This document shows positions 9,032 through 17,797 of a stretch of DNA of 64,000 nt, in pieces (the stretch's first letter is position 1; each line of letters begins with the position of its first letter). Source of the DNA: JAPLUA01 sp964625855 (GTDB lineage Bacteria > Verrucomicrobiota > Verrucomicrobiia > Limisphaerales > UBA8199). Location of the stretch: positions 172,804 through 236,803 of the forward strand of contig CAZVFC010000007.1 of assembly GCA_964625855.1 (NCBI GenBank). Reading direction: 5' to 3'. A program made the translations under genes and the position numbers. Below the pieces are notes generated by a model. It was given only the letters and a program-made list of their open reading frames with translations, searched no databases and was not told where the DNA came from.

Positions 9032-9820
9032 ATGAGTCCCGCGCCGAAACGCCCGTCCGGTTTCACCTTGATCGAGCTGTTGGTGGTCATTGCCATCATT
9101 GCCATCCTGGCGGCGCTGCTGCTGCCGGCGCTCGCCAAGGCTAAGGAGAAGGCCGTCAGGATTCAGTGCACCAGCAATCTCAAGCAATGGGGGATTGCCA
9201 TCACCCTTTACGCCGGGGACAACCGGGAGTTGTTCCCGGCGAACCCCACCTCCGACGGGGCCAGCGGCTTTGCCTGGACAGCCTTGGGCCTGAACACCAA
9301 TTTCTACCCCCAGTACTTGTATCCCAACCGACCCGGCAAAGTCACAGGCGAGCGGGCCAAGCAGGATGTCCTTTATTGCCCCACCGATGAGTGGCACCGC
9401 GCCGTCGAATCGGAGTTAGACAAGATCAATCTGATCGGCTACCAGTTTCTGCCTAGTCGGGATGGCAGCGGGTGGCCAGACTACAACTCGAACGGGCTCG
9501 GCGAATGGGCTTACCGGAAGAAGCTTGGCGGCTCTTATCGCAAGGCCCCGGTGATGATTGACAAGATCCAGGCTACCGGCACCATGCCCAATCTTGCGTG
9601 GTTCGGTTCTACCGGAGCGTCCAGCAAGAGCTTTCCCTTCGCCAACCATCGGAACAAGCAGGGCATATCTATTGGGGGCAATTTCCTCTACGAAGACGGC
9701 AGCGTGCTGTGGCGCAAGTTCGATCTGGCCAAATACAAGACGACCATTGACATCGGGTCGGCGTCGAGCGGTTGGGTGGTATTCTATCGCCCGGCAGACC
9801 TCAATCCAGGCCCCTGGTGA
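9032..9820 (+). CDS. Type II pseudopilin-like protein
   Basis: 262 residues. The N-terminus holds a prepilin peptidase site and hydrophobic helix: a G before FTLIELLVVIAIIAILAALL, then LPALAKAKEKA. CTSNLKQWGIAITLYAGDN is the family's post-helix signature. These proteins resemble GspG/H pseudopilins and are present in dozens of copies in many Verrucomicrobia. They need a type II or type IV pilus-like apparatus, none of which is in the window. It lies between the two genes that share the duplicated module, which suggests a common export or surface context. Start at the ATG 9032, giving a usual short basic leader. Confidence 0.92.
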   Translation: MSPAPKRPSGFTLIELLVVIAIIAILAALLLPALAKAKEKAVRIQCTSNLKQWGIAITLYAGDNRELFPANPTSDGASGFAWTALGLNTNFYPQYLYPNRPGKVTGERAKQDVLYCPTDEWHRAVESELDKINLIGYQFLPSRDGSGWPDYNSNGLGEWAYRKKLGGSYRKAPVMIDKIQATGTMPNLAWFGSTGASSKSFPFANHRNKQGISIGGNFLYEDGSVLWRKFDLAKYKTTIDIGSASSGWVVFYRPADLNPGPW

Positions 9821-9922
9821 GGCCCGCCACGCCAGCATGCGACGAGTCTTAGCCTGGCTCGCGGCGACCCTTGGGGATGCTGTTGGCCAAAGCCTGAGGC
9901 AACAAGAAGATCAACAGCCGTT

Positions 9923-12118
9923 GTGAGGAAACACCTGATCCTTGCTGCCGCCGCGAGTCTGGCTGCGTGGTTGGCTCAGGCCGCGCCGTGCTTGCCCGAG
10001 CAATTGCAGCTCCACCGGATCGTGCGGCCATGCGCTGACTTGGGCATTAACGGAAACAGCATGTTTAACCCCCGCTTCTTTGACGGGGCCATCTACGCCA
10101 ATCAAATCAACGAGCCTTGTTTTGGACGCTACCACTCAGGCTCCGGCATCCCTGAGCTGCTCGTCAATAACACCACCAATCCCCTATGGCAGCACCGAAT
10201 GGTGGCGCCCTTCCGGGGCGCCTACCAATCCACCTACCTGCTTGGCTCCAGCAGCGGCGCTGGCCCCACGACCATCCTTTCCCGGTACGATTTCGACGGC
10301 CACAACCGGGTGGACATCCCCGCTCCCGACAGCCAGACGGTCGAGGGCTTTGATTGGGTGGATACCAATACCATCATCTTCACCTGCTACTACTATTCCA
10401 GCAACCAAAACCGGCTGTACCTGGCCGATGTAACCGCGCAGCCGTTTTCCACGAGCAAGAACCTCACTTGGAATGCCAACGGCTACGTCACGACGAGCGT
10501 CAGCACCCGCATTCGCAATGTCCGCGTGGGCGACAAATACAGCGGCTACGCCTATTACGGTGACGCCGGCCAGACCAATCACCCTGCTTTCTACGCCCTC
10601 AATCTGACCAACGGCGCCTCGACGCTGCTGGGCAACGCCGGCGCCTTGACCGCCGCCTCCTCCAGTTGCGGAGTGTGGACCGTCATCGAGCGCGGGGGGT
10701 ATCTTTATGTCCAGACGACCGACAACGGCATTCAAGTCTATAACATGGCCGATGCCACCACGCTCGGTTCGCTGCACACCACGTACACCAAGTCCAGACT
10801 GGACGCCCTCACGGGCGGCTCGACGCAGTATTACGGTTTGGACGTAACGCCGGACGGCGCCAGGCTGCTCCTGGGAGGGCTCGAGGGCAAAGTCTCGATG
10901 CTGGGTATTGCGCTCCAACCGCCGGCCCGGCGGGCGGCTTATGTTATCCACATCAGCGTGGACGGCCTGCGGCCCGATGCGATCACCGCCCTCGGAGACA
11001 CGAACCTGCCCAACTTCTACCGGATGCGCAGCCAAGGCGCATTTACCGACAACGCGCGCTCCGACTATGATTTCATCCTCACACTGCCGAACCACACTTG
11101 CCAACTGACGGGGCGGGGGGTTCTGGGAGGGTTGGGCCATGGCTGGGACACTAACCTCGATCCCCTGCCAGGCGAGACCCTGGCTTCGAATAAGGGCGCC
11201 TACGTCGCCGGCGGGTTCGATGTGGCCCACGACCACGGGCTGCGGACTGGTGCATTCCCTAGCAAGAACAAGTTCTCCCTCTTCGACCTAACCTGGAACG
11301 CCGCCAATGGAGCGCCAGACATCACCGGGCCGGACAATGGCAGAGACAAGATAGACCTCTTCACCGTTCTCACCAACACCGCCGAGTTGGCGCACACATT
11401 CGTCTCCAACATGGCGGCCCAGCCATTCCATTACGCTTTCATCCATTTCGCCGACCCGGATACCATCGGTGAAACCATCGGCTTCGATGTCACGCCCGGG
11501 TCTGCATACAGCGACGTGATTAAGGCGATAGACAGTCGCCTGGGAGTGATCTTCAGCCTGCTGGAGACCAACTCGCAGTTATTCGGTCGCACCGCCATCG
11601 TCCTGACGGCCGACCACGGCGGCTACGATCGTACCCATCTTGACCCCAGCCGGCGTGAAGGCTTTACCGTGCCGTTCTACGTTTGGGGTCCCGGCGTGTT
11701 CCCCGGCGCGGACCTATACACCCTCAACCCCGCCAGCCGGGAGAATCCCGGCACCAACCGCCCGCCCTACTCGGCGCATCCCCAACCGATTCGCAACGGC
11801 GAAGCCGCCAACGTTGTCTTGGGACTCCTCGGCTTGGGACCCGTGCCCGGATCAACGCTCAACAATCTCCAGGATCTGGCCCTCACCGTCACCTCACCCG
11901 ACGACTTCCACCTCACCACAGTCGGTGCTGGCGGCGTCGTCAGCTTCACGCCTGCGCCCAACGTGTTTTACGACCTTCAAAGCTGCGACGACCTGACCTC
12001 CGGTTCCTGGAGCAAAGTCGCGGCAAATATCAGCGGCGTGGGCGGCACCGCGACGAACATCAACGTTGGGCCATGGACTGCTCCTCACCGCTTCTATCGC
12101 CTGAGGCTTCATTTCTGA
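9923..12118 (+). CDS. Secreted fusion: propeller-like module plus type I phosphodiesterase/nucleotide pyrophosphatase domain
   Basis: 731 residues from a GTG start. Signal peptide about 1-21 (RKHLILAAAASLAAWLAQA). Residues about 25-325 are the module found twice in the protein at 6770-8926 (NPRFFDGAIYANQI, GFDWVDTNT, RLYLADVTAQPF). Residues about 334-640 resemble the alkaline-phosphatase superfamily phosphodiesterases: ISVDGLRPDAI, the TLPNHT loop that usually carries the Thr nucleophile, and TADHGG with metal ligands. The tail ends HRFYRLRLHF. The enzyme would hydrolyse phosphodiester or phosphonate bonds outside the cytoplasm; substrate unknown. The GTG is favoured because it begins the signal peptide; no strong ribosome-binding site is visible. 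Confidence 0.88.
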   Translation: MRKHLILAAAASLAAWLAQAAPCLPEQLQLHRIVRPCADLGINGNSMFNPRFFDGAIYANQINEPCFGRYHSGSGIPELLVNNTTNPLWQHRMVAPFRGAYQSTYLLGSSSGAGPTTILSRYDFDGHNRVDIPAPDSQTVEGFDWVDTNTIIFTCYYYSSNQNRLYLADVTAQPFSTSKNLTWNANGYVTTSVSTRIRNVRVGDKYSGYAYYGDAGQTNHPAFYALNLTNGASTLLGNAGALTAASSSCGVWTVIERGGYLYVQTTDNGIQVYNMADATTLGSLHTTYTKSRLDALTGGSTQYYGLDVTPDGARLLLGGLEGKVSMLGIALQPPARRAAYVIHISVDGLRPDAITALGDTNLPNFYRMRSQGAFTDNARSDYDFILTLPNHTCQLTGRGVLGGLGHGWDTNLDPLPGETLASNKGAYVAGGFDVAHDHGLRTGAFPSKNKFSLFDLTWNAANGAPDITGPDNGRDKIDLFTVLTNTAELAHTFVSNMAAQPFHYAFIHFADPDTIGETIGFDVTPGSAYSDVIKAIDSRLGVIFSLLETNSQLFGRTAIVLTADHGGYDRTHLDPSRREGFTVPFYVWGPGVFPGADLYTLNPASRENPGTNRPPYSAHPQPIRNGEAANVVLGLLGLGPVPGSTLNNLQDLALTVTSPDDFHLTTVGAGGVVSFTPAPNVFYDLQSCDDLTSGSWSKVAANISGVGGTATNINVGPWTAPHRFYRLRLHF

Positions 12119-12377
12119 GACAAGGCCCGGGGCGCGGACCTCAAGCCAACTGGCAGTCGGACGAGCGTTCGGAAAACGCGGCGCGTGCGTATTGCCAATC
12201 CGCGATACGGCGCAGCGCGGCCAAGCTGCAACCAAAGACCGAAGTCACAGAATCTCAGACACTCCCGAAGCTTCTCGCCCCGTGGGAGATGCATGCCTTC
12301 GGCAGACGGGCGTTGGTGGCAGCGATTCGAGCGGCGTGCCCTGCCGCGCCCGAGCCACGCGGACGCTGTGTACACCG

Positions 12378-12470
12378 GATGCACAAGCGATGCACAAGCG
12401 ATGCACACCGGTCTCACGCGTGTGCATCCGGTGTGCATCGCTCGTGCATCGCTTGTGCATCGCTTGTGCA
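12378..12470. repeat. Inverted array of 11-bp GATGCACAAGC repeats, array A
   Basis: The left arm holds units at 12378-12388 and 12389-12399 (GATGCACAAGC) and a variant ending in CCG at 12400-12410. The right arm carries the reverse complement (GCTTGTGCATC and variants) in four units at 12428-12470. The arms can pair into a stem of about 35 bp. A related array is at 26368-26450. It lies in the 664-base gap between convergent genes. Reading frames crossing it are by-products of the repeat. Confidence 0.85.
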
Positions 12471-12518
12471 CGGCTGGTACGCGCAAAGGCGTCAGGCAAT
12501 GATAACGTGATATCTCCT

Positions 12519-12771
12519 ATGGACAGGATGCTTGCAGACGGCTTATCCCAAGGCACGGCTTATGGCTCGGAAGCTGGCGATGGGAGCTCGCGGCCGCTTG
12601 CGTAGGAAGATGGAAGGTGGTTGCGGAGGTCCTGGCAGTGGCTGGCCGCTGCGCCACGGGCCGGAGCCGGGTGTCGGCTTCCCGCATGCGCTCCACGATC
12701 TTTACTTTCTCGGGAAAGGGCCGCGCGGCCAGTTCCCGGCGGCGCCGGCGTTTGTTCGCGAGGACTTGTTA
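12519..12771 (-). pseudogene. Remnant of a small protein gene (RRRELAARPFPEKVKIVERM)
   Basis: On the minus strand the frame reads NKRRRRRELAARPFPEKVKI followed by VERMREADTRLR. This resembles the N-terminal half of short proteins common in Verrucomicrobia, often found beside nucleotidyltransferase-like genes. A TAA lies just upstream in the same frame and there is no usable start codon. After the recognised 35 residues the composition turns random. I read it as a decayed copy. The rest of 12119-12782 shows only repeat array A. Confidence 0.35.
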
Positions 12772-12782
12772 CATCAACGCGC

Positions 12783-14048
12783 TCATGAGGCAGTTCGCGT
12801 TTCGAGGTACTTCCGACGCCACTCGGCGCGCGGGGTCTTGCCGCGGGGATTGGCGCCCAACGACTCGACGAACCACCACTCGCGCGGCACCTGCCAGCCG
12901 GGGAGCCTGGTCAACAGGAACTGCCTTAGCAGGCCGCTATCGCCTGGCCCTTCCATCGCGACGCAGGCGACGATCACATCGGTTCGGTCCGCATCGCTGC
13001 TCGGGATGCCGAAGACAAGGCAGTCCTTAACCGCTCCGTATTCGCGCAGGACCCGCTCGATTGTTGCCGGAGAGACCTTCCGGCCAGCGACGTTGATCTG
13101 ATCGCTCAGGCGGCCACGAAGATAGACTTGTCCGTCGCGGAGTTCGGCCAGGTCACTCGTCTGGAAGCGTCCGCCGCCAAGGCTCTCGTCGCCGTCCGGC
13201 CAGTAGGTTTCGCCCACCGCGTTGCCGCCCACTTGAAGGCACCCTTCTTCGTTCAAAGCCACTTCCACGTTCTGCATGGGCGAGCCGACACACGCGTCGT
13301 CTGTGCGTGGGGTGCCTGTTCTGTCGTAGGCAATCCCGCCGCACTCGGAGGAGCCGTAGAAGTTGTGGATTTTCAGGCCGGTGGCCGCGAAGACGGCCTG
13401 CTCCAGGGTGAGCGGCAGCGGGGCGCCGGCGGAAATCGCGAGGCGCACGTTGGGCGGGATGGCGCCGGCCTCGTGCCAGGCTCGCCACAGGGCCGGCACC
13501 CCGGCCAGGGTGAGGTCAGGGCAGTCCTCGGCTGCGCGGCGCACCATTTCCGGCAAGGGCGACGGGGCGAGAATCAGCGGGATGCCGTGCAACAGCAGGG
13601 GCAGCACCAGGTTCGAGAAGCCGTAGGAGTGGGCGAGCGAAATGACTCCCAGGTTGGGCCAGTCGGCGCGCAGGCCCATCGTGGGGACGATGTTGTCGGC
13701 GTCGGCGGCCAGTTGCTCGGGGCGGAAAGCGACGCCCCGCGGCAAACCGCCGCTCGCCGAGGTGGTCTTGATATGACAGCAGGGCGGCGGCGGGGCCGGA
13801 AATCGGGGCGGTTGCTGGTCGGGTTCCAGCGGGCAAACGATGGTGTTCTCGCGCCAGGCCCGTAGAACGGCGAAGATGAATTCAGCGGAGTGGCCTTGCG
13901 GATAGGCGACCGGCCCGCCGCCGGCGAGGGCGGCTTCGGCTTGCGCGGCGAGTTGGGCGAAGCTCCATTCCCGGCCCGCCGCCAGGTCGCGCAAAGCGAG
14001 ACTGTGGCCGCGCTCATGGGCAATTTCCCGCCAACGTCCGTAAAGCAT
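12783..14048 (-). CDS. AMP-binding (acyl-CoA synthetase-like) enzyme
   Basis: 421 residues, shorter than a typical ANL-superfamily ligase (about 500-550). The P-loop-like core appears as TTSASGGLPRGVAF (usual form TSGTTGxPKG), followed by SLAHSYGFSN, NFYGSSECGGIAYD (adenine-binding A5-type motif), the A7-type TSDLAELRDGQVYLRGR and the hinge region RLSDQINVAGRKVSP. The C-terminal NPRGKTPRAEW holds the expected catalytic Lys. It would adenylate a carboxylic acid and load it on CoA or a carrier protein. Divergent by 39 bases from the genes at 14088 and 14829, with which it probably forms one acyl-metabolism unit. Confidence 0.88.
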   Translation of the reverse strand: MLYGRWREIAHERGHSLALRDLAAGREWSFAQLAAQAEAALAGGGPVAYPQGHSAEFIFAVLRAWRENTIVCPLEPDQQPPRFPAPPPPCCHIKTTSASGGLPRGVAFRPEQLAADADNIVPTMGLRADWPNLGVISLAHSYGFSNLVLPLLLHGIPLILAPSPLPEMVRRAAEDCPDLTLAGVPALWRAWHEAGAIPPNVRLAISAGAPLPLTLEQAVFAATGLKIHNFYGSSECGGIAYDRTGTPRTDDACVGSPMQNVEVALNEEGCLQVGGNAVGETYWPDGDESLGGGRFQTSDLAELRDGQVYLRGRLSDQINVAGRKVSPATIERVLREYGAVKDCLVFGIPSSDADRTDVIVACVAMEGPGDSGLLRQFLLTRLPGWQVPREWWFVESLGANPRGKTPRAEWRRKYLETRTAS

Positions 14049-14087
14049 TTACACTTACTTAAGGCAAGATTAGTTTCCGCCGCAAGC

Positions 14088-14822
14088 ATGACTTCGACGA
14101 CCGGCCAATGCGCATCCCGCTTTCAGTTCGAGCGGGACACCTTGGCCTTCGCGAATGAGCTGGTCTGGGCCTACCGCCTTGAACCGGGAGCGAGCACCAT
14201 GACCACCTTCCGCAACGACCCGCCACCCACTTATGCGCACCGGTGCTTCGTGATGGTTCGGTCCGTCAGGCAGTTCCTGTACCACGCCCGCTTTGACCCG
14301 GCCCTGCCGACGGCCGACGCCCGGACCTATCGGCAGCGGATTCGCCAGGTTGTGTCGCGCAGCCCGCGCCGGCCCAGCCCGGAGACAGAGCGGTTTGTGA
14401 TCTCGGGCTACGCCGGTCTGCGCTCCTTCAGCGAGGCGCACGAGCCGCTGCTGAAAGCGGAATGCGGCGGGGCCTGGCAATCCTACTTCGTGCGCAGCCA
14501 CTGGCGGATGGTCTTTCCCGTCCCTCGCTGGCATCAGGAACAGACGGCGCGGCGGTTGGCCCGGGCGATCGCGGCCGGGTCCCAGCCCATCGTTCATGTG
14601 TTTTGCTTTCCGCGAGTGACCATCAATCACGGGATTGTGCTCTACGGCTGCGCGGAAACGCCTGCCGCCCTGCGCTTCTCCGCTTACGATCCAAACGTGC
14701 CGGAACATCCGGCGGAATTGCTTTACGACCGCGCGGATCGAGCCTTCTGGCTGCCCCGGAATCACTACTGGGCCGGGGGGCGTGTGAAGGTGGTTGAGGT
14801 CTATCGCGGCTGGCTGTACTAG
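14088..14822 (+). CDS. Candidate papain-like/C39-like protein of an acyl gene cluster
   Basis: 244 residues from the ATG at 14088; the frame is open further upstream but only over the divergent ligase gene. No certain family match. The pattern fits a papain-type fold: Cys53 in HRCFVMVRSV, His181 in VTINHGIVLYG and Asp201 in SAYDPNVP, in the order Cys-His-Asp and with the typical 'NHxVLVYG...YDPN' spacing. There is no signal peptide. It is 6 bases ahead of the FabG-type reductase and divergent from an acyl ligase, so a transferase or thioesterase-like role on acyl groups is as likely as proteolysis. Existence of the gene is firm; function is inferred. Confidence 0.75.
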   Translation: MTSTTGQCASRFQFERDTLAFANELVWAYRLEPGASTMTTFRNDPPPTYAHRCFVMVRSVRQFLYHARFDPALPTADARTYRQRIRQVVSRSPRRPSPETERFVISGYAGLRSFSEAHEPLLKAECGGAWQSYFVRSHWRMVFPVPRWHQEQTARRLARAIAAGSQPIVHVFCFPRVTINHGIVLYGCAETPAALRFSAYDPNVPEHPAELLYDRADRAFWLPRNHYWAGGRVKVVEVYRGWLY

Positions 14823-14828
14823 GATACG

Positions 14829-15569
14829 ATGGCTGTCATGAGCGTGCGCGTCATTTTGATCACGGGAGCCAACGGCGGCTTGGGCCAAGCGATTGCCCGG
14901 GCCTTCCTGTCTGAGCAGGAGCAGATTTCGGTCTGGTTGGCCGTCCACTCCCGCCGGGACCGGGCCGAAGCGCTGACCCGTGAGCATCCTGACCGTTGCC
15001 GCTGCCTGCCACTGGATGTGACCTCGCGCGAGTCGTGGCAGCAGGCCGTGAGCGCGGTGTTGGGCGCACAGGGGCGGTTGGATGTGCTGGTGAACAACGC
15101 CGGCACCCACGAAGACGCCCTGCTGGGCACCATGCCTGTGGCATCCTGGCAACGCGTGCTGGCCACGAACCTGGACAGCGTGTTCCACGGCTGCCAGGCA
15201 GTGCTGCCGGCGATGATCAGTCAGCGCCACGGCCGGATTGTGAACATCGCCTCGCTGAGCGCGTTGCTGGCTCCGCCCGGACAGGCCAACTATGCCGCCG
15301 CCAAAGCCGGCGTGGTTGGGCTTACCCAGTCCCTGGCCAAAGAGGTGGCCCGGATCGGCATCACGGTCAACGCCGTTTGCCCGGGCTTTATCGAGACCGA
15401 CACGCTCGCGGCATTGGTGGGCGACGAGCGTGCGGCGGCGCAGATGCGGGTGCCGATGCGGCGTTTTGGCCGGCCGGAGGAGGTGGCGGCGGCGGTGCGT
15501 TTCCTGGCCGGCGCCGATGCCAGTTACATCACCGGTTCCGTGCTGAAAGTGGATGGCGGGATTCTGTGA
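14829..15569 (+). CDS. Short-chain dehydrogenase, 3-oxoacyl-ACP reductase (FabG) type
   Basis: 246 residues of a classical SDR. TGANGGLG at 12-19 binds NADP(H), NNAG is at 89-92, the catalytic Ser is in IASLS (about 142-144) and Tyr155/Lys159 form YxxxK (YAAAK). The C-terminus has the FabG-like GSVLKVDGGIL. It likely reduces a beta-keto group on a carrier-bound acyl chain. It follows the candidate papain-like gene by 6 bases and ends 5 bases from the convergent propeller gene. No ketosynthase or acyl carrier protein is nearby, so it may act on a product supplied from elsewhere. Confidence 0.9.
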   Translation: MAVMSVRVILITGANGGLGQAIARAFLSEQEQISVWLAVHSRRDRAEALTREHPDRCRCLPLDVTSRESWQQAVSAVLGAQGRLDVLVNNAGTHEDALLGTMPVASWQRVLATNLDSVFHGCQAVLPAMISQRHGRIVNIASLSALLAPPGQANYAAAKAGVVGLTQSLAKEVARIGITVNAVCPGFIETDTLAALVGDERAAAQMRVPMRRFGRPEEVAAAVRFLAGADASYITGSVLKVDGGIL

Positions 15570-15574
15570 GCAGC

Positions 15575-16987
15575 TCAGTGCTGTCCGACCTCCAGGCAGA
15601 CCATTCGCGTCAGGTCGCGGGCAATGAGGCGTCCCTGGGCGAGCGCCAATGGGCCCCAGGATTCGCGCCCTTTCAACACCTGCGCCTGGGCGAGCAGAGT
15701 ATATTTCGCCGGCGTGGCCTCGATAAGGCGCAGTAGGCCAGAGTCGTTCATAGCGAAAAGGAGGCCGTCGGCCAGGATGAATGGGCCAAGGCCGAACTGC
15801 TGGCCGGAACCGCTGGTCCAGACCACCTTGCCGTCAAGGTCCAGGCAGACAAACTTGCCGTCGGCCCGCACGCCGTAGATATGGTCTCCATGCAGGATGG
15901 GCGTGTGCTGCGTGGCGCCAAACGCCTCCGGCTCCAGCTTGAAGACCGGCTTGGCCGCAAAACGGCCATTCTCCGCCTGAAGCTGAACCATGAGGCTGCC
16001 TGCGTTGTAGCCCCCCGTGAAGAAGATGCGCCCGCCCTCCAGGATCAGCGGCGATGGCACGGTGGCGATGCTGATCTTCCAGGCGGTGGTTTCCCAGAGA
16101 ACCGAGCCGTCCTTTGCAGAGACGCCCACGACACCATTATTGGCGCAATAGACATACATGCGCTGCCCGCCGAACTCGATTGGCATGATCGAGGAATGGG
16201 TCATTTTCCAGCCGTGCGGATTGGGGGTCCGCCAAAGTTCTTTACCGGTCTCGCCATCCACAGCCAGCAGCAGGGCATCCTTACCACCCGGTGCAAGGAC
16301 TACGACCCCGCTCTCGACCAACGGACACTGGCCCGCATACCACGGCGGAATCGTCGCGCCGTACTGCCGGACCAGATCCAATCCCCAGCGCAGCTCCCCC
16401 GTGTCCGGAACGAGGCACACCACATGACATTTGGGGCCCATCGCGACGAGCAGCTTGTCGGTGACGGTCGGCACGGTGCGAGACATGCCGTGGTTGCGTT
16501 TGACCGGCACCGGATAGGCATACCGCCAGATCTCGCGCCCGTCCGCCAGCGACAGGCAGCGCAAGGCATCCTGCCGCTTGTCACGGTCGTAATCCATAAC
16601 ATACACCCGCCCCTGGAGCACCGTCGCACCCGCGTATCCTTCGCCGACATCAATCGCCCATAACTCGTGCGGTTCGGAGGGCTGCCACGCTCGCTTGAGG
16701 ACGGAGGTTTCCGTGCTGACCCCGTCGCGATTTGGCCCCCGCCACTGCGGCCAGGCGCCGTGCAGATCTCCGGGCTGGCCGTCGGAGCGTATGAGCTTGC
16801 CGGCCAGGACAGGGTTGGTCTGGGAACCCGAATCCGCGCCCGGTGCCTGGTCTGTTCCCGGCACGCGCAGCGCCAGCGACCTCCCTGGACCCCGCCCCAG
16901 CCAAAGCACGAGCGCGGCGAGAGCGGCCACCGCCAGTACACCTGGAATCAGCATGCCCAGTTTTGCAGACCCGATTTTCTTCATCAA
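15575..16987 (-). CDS. PQQ-type beta-propeller repeat protein, membrane anchored
   Basis: 470 residues. A single transmembrane helix or uncleaved signal anchor lies at about 11-31 (GMLIPGVLAVAALAALVLWL). The rest contains WPQWRGPNRDGVS, the N-terminal signature of PQQ-like propellers in Planctomycetes and Verrucomicrobia, and repeated blade motifs (DGREIWRY, DTGELRWGL, ETGKELWRT, DGSVLWET, DGKVVWTS). Members usually do not bind PQQ and probably serve as scaffolds. Convergent with the FabG-type gene, so transcribed separately. Confidence 0.88.
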   Translation of the reverse strand: MMKKIGSAKLGMLIPGVLAVAALAALVLWLGRGPGRSLALRVPGTDQAPGADSGSQTNPVLAGKLIRSDGQPGDLHGAWPQWRGPNRDGVSTETSVLKRAWQPSEPHELWAIDVGEGYAGATVLQGRVYVMDYDRDKRQDALRCLSLADGREIWRYAYPVPVKRNHGMSRTVPTVTDKLLVAMGPKCHVVCLVPDTGELRWGLDLVRQYGATIPPWYAGQCPLVESGVVVLAPGGKDALLLAVDGETGKELWRTPNPHGWKMTHSSIMPIEFGGQRMYVYCANNGVVGVSAKDGSVLWETTAWKISIATVPSPLILEGGRIFFTGGYNAGSLMVQLQAENGRFAAKPVFKLEPEAFGATQHTPILHGDHIYGVRADGKFVCLDLDGKVVWTSGSGQQFGLGPFILADGLLFAMNDSGLLRLIEATPAKYTLLAQAQVLKGRESWGPLALAQGRLIARDLTRMVCLEVGQH

Positions 16988-17405
16988 TGCAGCCTCGTTC
17001 TACCGGGAATCTCGCCCTGGGTCGAGTCTCGCCGGAAACAAAAAACCGGGCTAGTCAGTCAGGGGGTGACCGAAAAGCCCGGGGAATTTCGAACTAGTAC
17101 AATCGTAGGATTACGGAGAACATCAGTCCCGGCTTGTACTCAAACCCGGGACCGAAATCAGTTTTTGGACTGCCAAAGAGCATATCGGTGCCGCTCGAGA
17201 CGTTCATTCAAGAGGCGAAATCAGGCTCCATGTAATCATGCCTCCTTATCCACGTCAACGCTGCCGTGACAAGTATTAAACAGCCTATAGTCGGCGATTA
17301 GTGCTGGTAGGCGCGCGGCGATGAGAGGGAGTCGCACCGCTGCCGCCGCGAAGCCGTGCGAGGCAAAAGCGCGGCGACGGCCGCAAGATTTTCAGCATAT
17401 TCCTG
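16988..17405. other. Intergenic region upstream of the PII gene
   Basis: No protein or RNA gene is supported here. A short inverted repeat (GTCCCGG at 17126-17132 with CCGGGAC at 17146-17152) followed by TTTTT at 17162-17166 could form a weak stem. A 9-base TTATCCACG at 17246-17254 matches the DnaA-box consensus with one mismatch. Confidence 0.4.
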
Positions 17406-17433
17406 TTTACAGGCGCGACAACCTTGCTACTAT
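17406..17433 (+). promoter_or_regulatory. Possible sigma-70-type promoter of the PII gene
   Basis: TTTACA at 17406-17411 and TACTAT at 17428-17433 are spaced 16 bases, resembling -35 and -10 elements, 25 bases before the ATG. No sigma-54 type GG-N10-GC element was evident. Confidence 0.35.
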
Positions 17434-17458
17434 TATTTCAGCAAAGCGGAAGCACGAC

Positions 17459-17797
17459 ATGAAAAAAATCGAGGCTATCATCAAACCTTTCAAACTCGAA
17501 GATGTTAAGGAGGCTCTGTCCAGCCTCGGCGTCGAGGGCATGACCGTTTCCGAGGTCAAGGGTTTTGGCCGCCAGAAAGGTCATACCGAAATTTATCGCG
17601 GCAGTGAATACACCGTGGATTTCCTGCCAAAGATAAAGATCGAGCTTGTTTTGGGGGAGAACCAGGTTGCCCCGGCGGTTGATGCCATTGTTAAGGCCGC
17701 CAAGACTGGAAAGATCGGCGACGGAAAAGTGTTCGTCAGCTCGATTGACAACGCGATTCGGATTCGAACTGAGGAAACGGGGGAGCAAGCAGTTTAG
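17459..17797 (+). CDS. glnB: Nitrogen regulatory protein PII
   Basis: 112 residues, the exact usual length. It starts MKKIEAIIKPFKLEDVKEAL, holds the T-loop with Tyr51 (EIYRGSEYTVDF), the site uridylylated in proteobacterial PII, and ends with the family's GKIGDGKVFVSSIDNAIRIRTEE. PII senses 2-oxoglutarate and ATP/ADP and controls nitrogen assimilation targets. GlnB and GlnK cannot be told apart by sequence; no amtB follows, which slightly favours glnB. The ATG at 17459 is fixed by family length; the frame is open upstream. Confidence 0.95.
   Translation: MKKIEAIIKPFKLEDVKEALSSLGVEGMTVSEVKGFGRQKGHTEIYRGSEYTVDFLPKIKIELVLGENQVAPAVDAIVKAAKTGKIGDGKVFVSSIDNAIRIRTEETGEQAV

Noticed and set aside
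12378..12470. CRISPR array
   Set aside because: Units are 11 bases with no spacers between them and reverse direction in the middle; no cas genes are near.
12109..12605. Several 100-140-residue frames with MHKRCTSDA-like repeats
   Set aside because: They are translations of the 11-bp inverted array and appear in all frames on both strands; the same occurs at 26182-26737.
13128..13865. 245-residue plus-strand frame
   Set aside because: Antisense of the acyl-CoA-ligase-like gene, which has its ATP-binding and hinge motifs in order.
16988..17458. tRNA or other RNA gene
   Set aside because: No cloverleaf with a GGTTCRANNCC loop could be found here or elsewhere in the window by eye.
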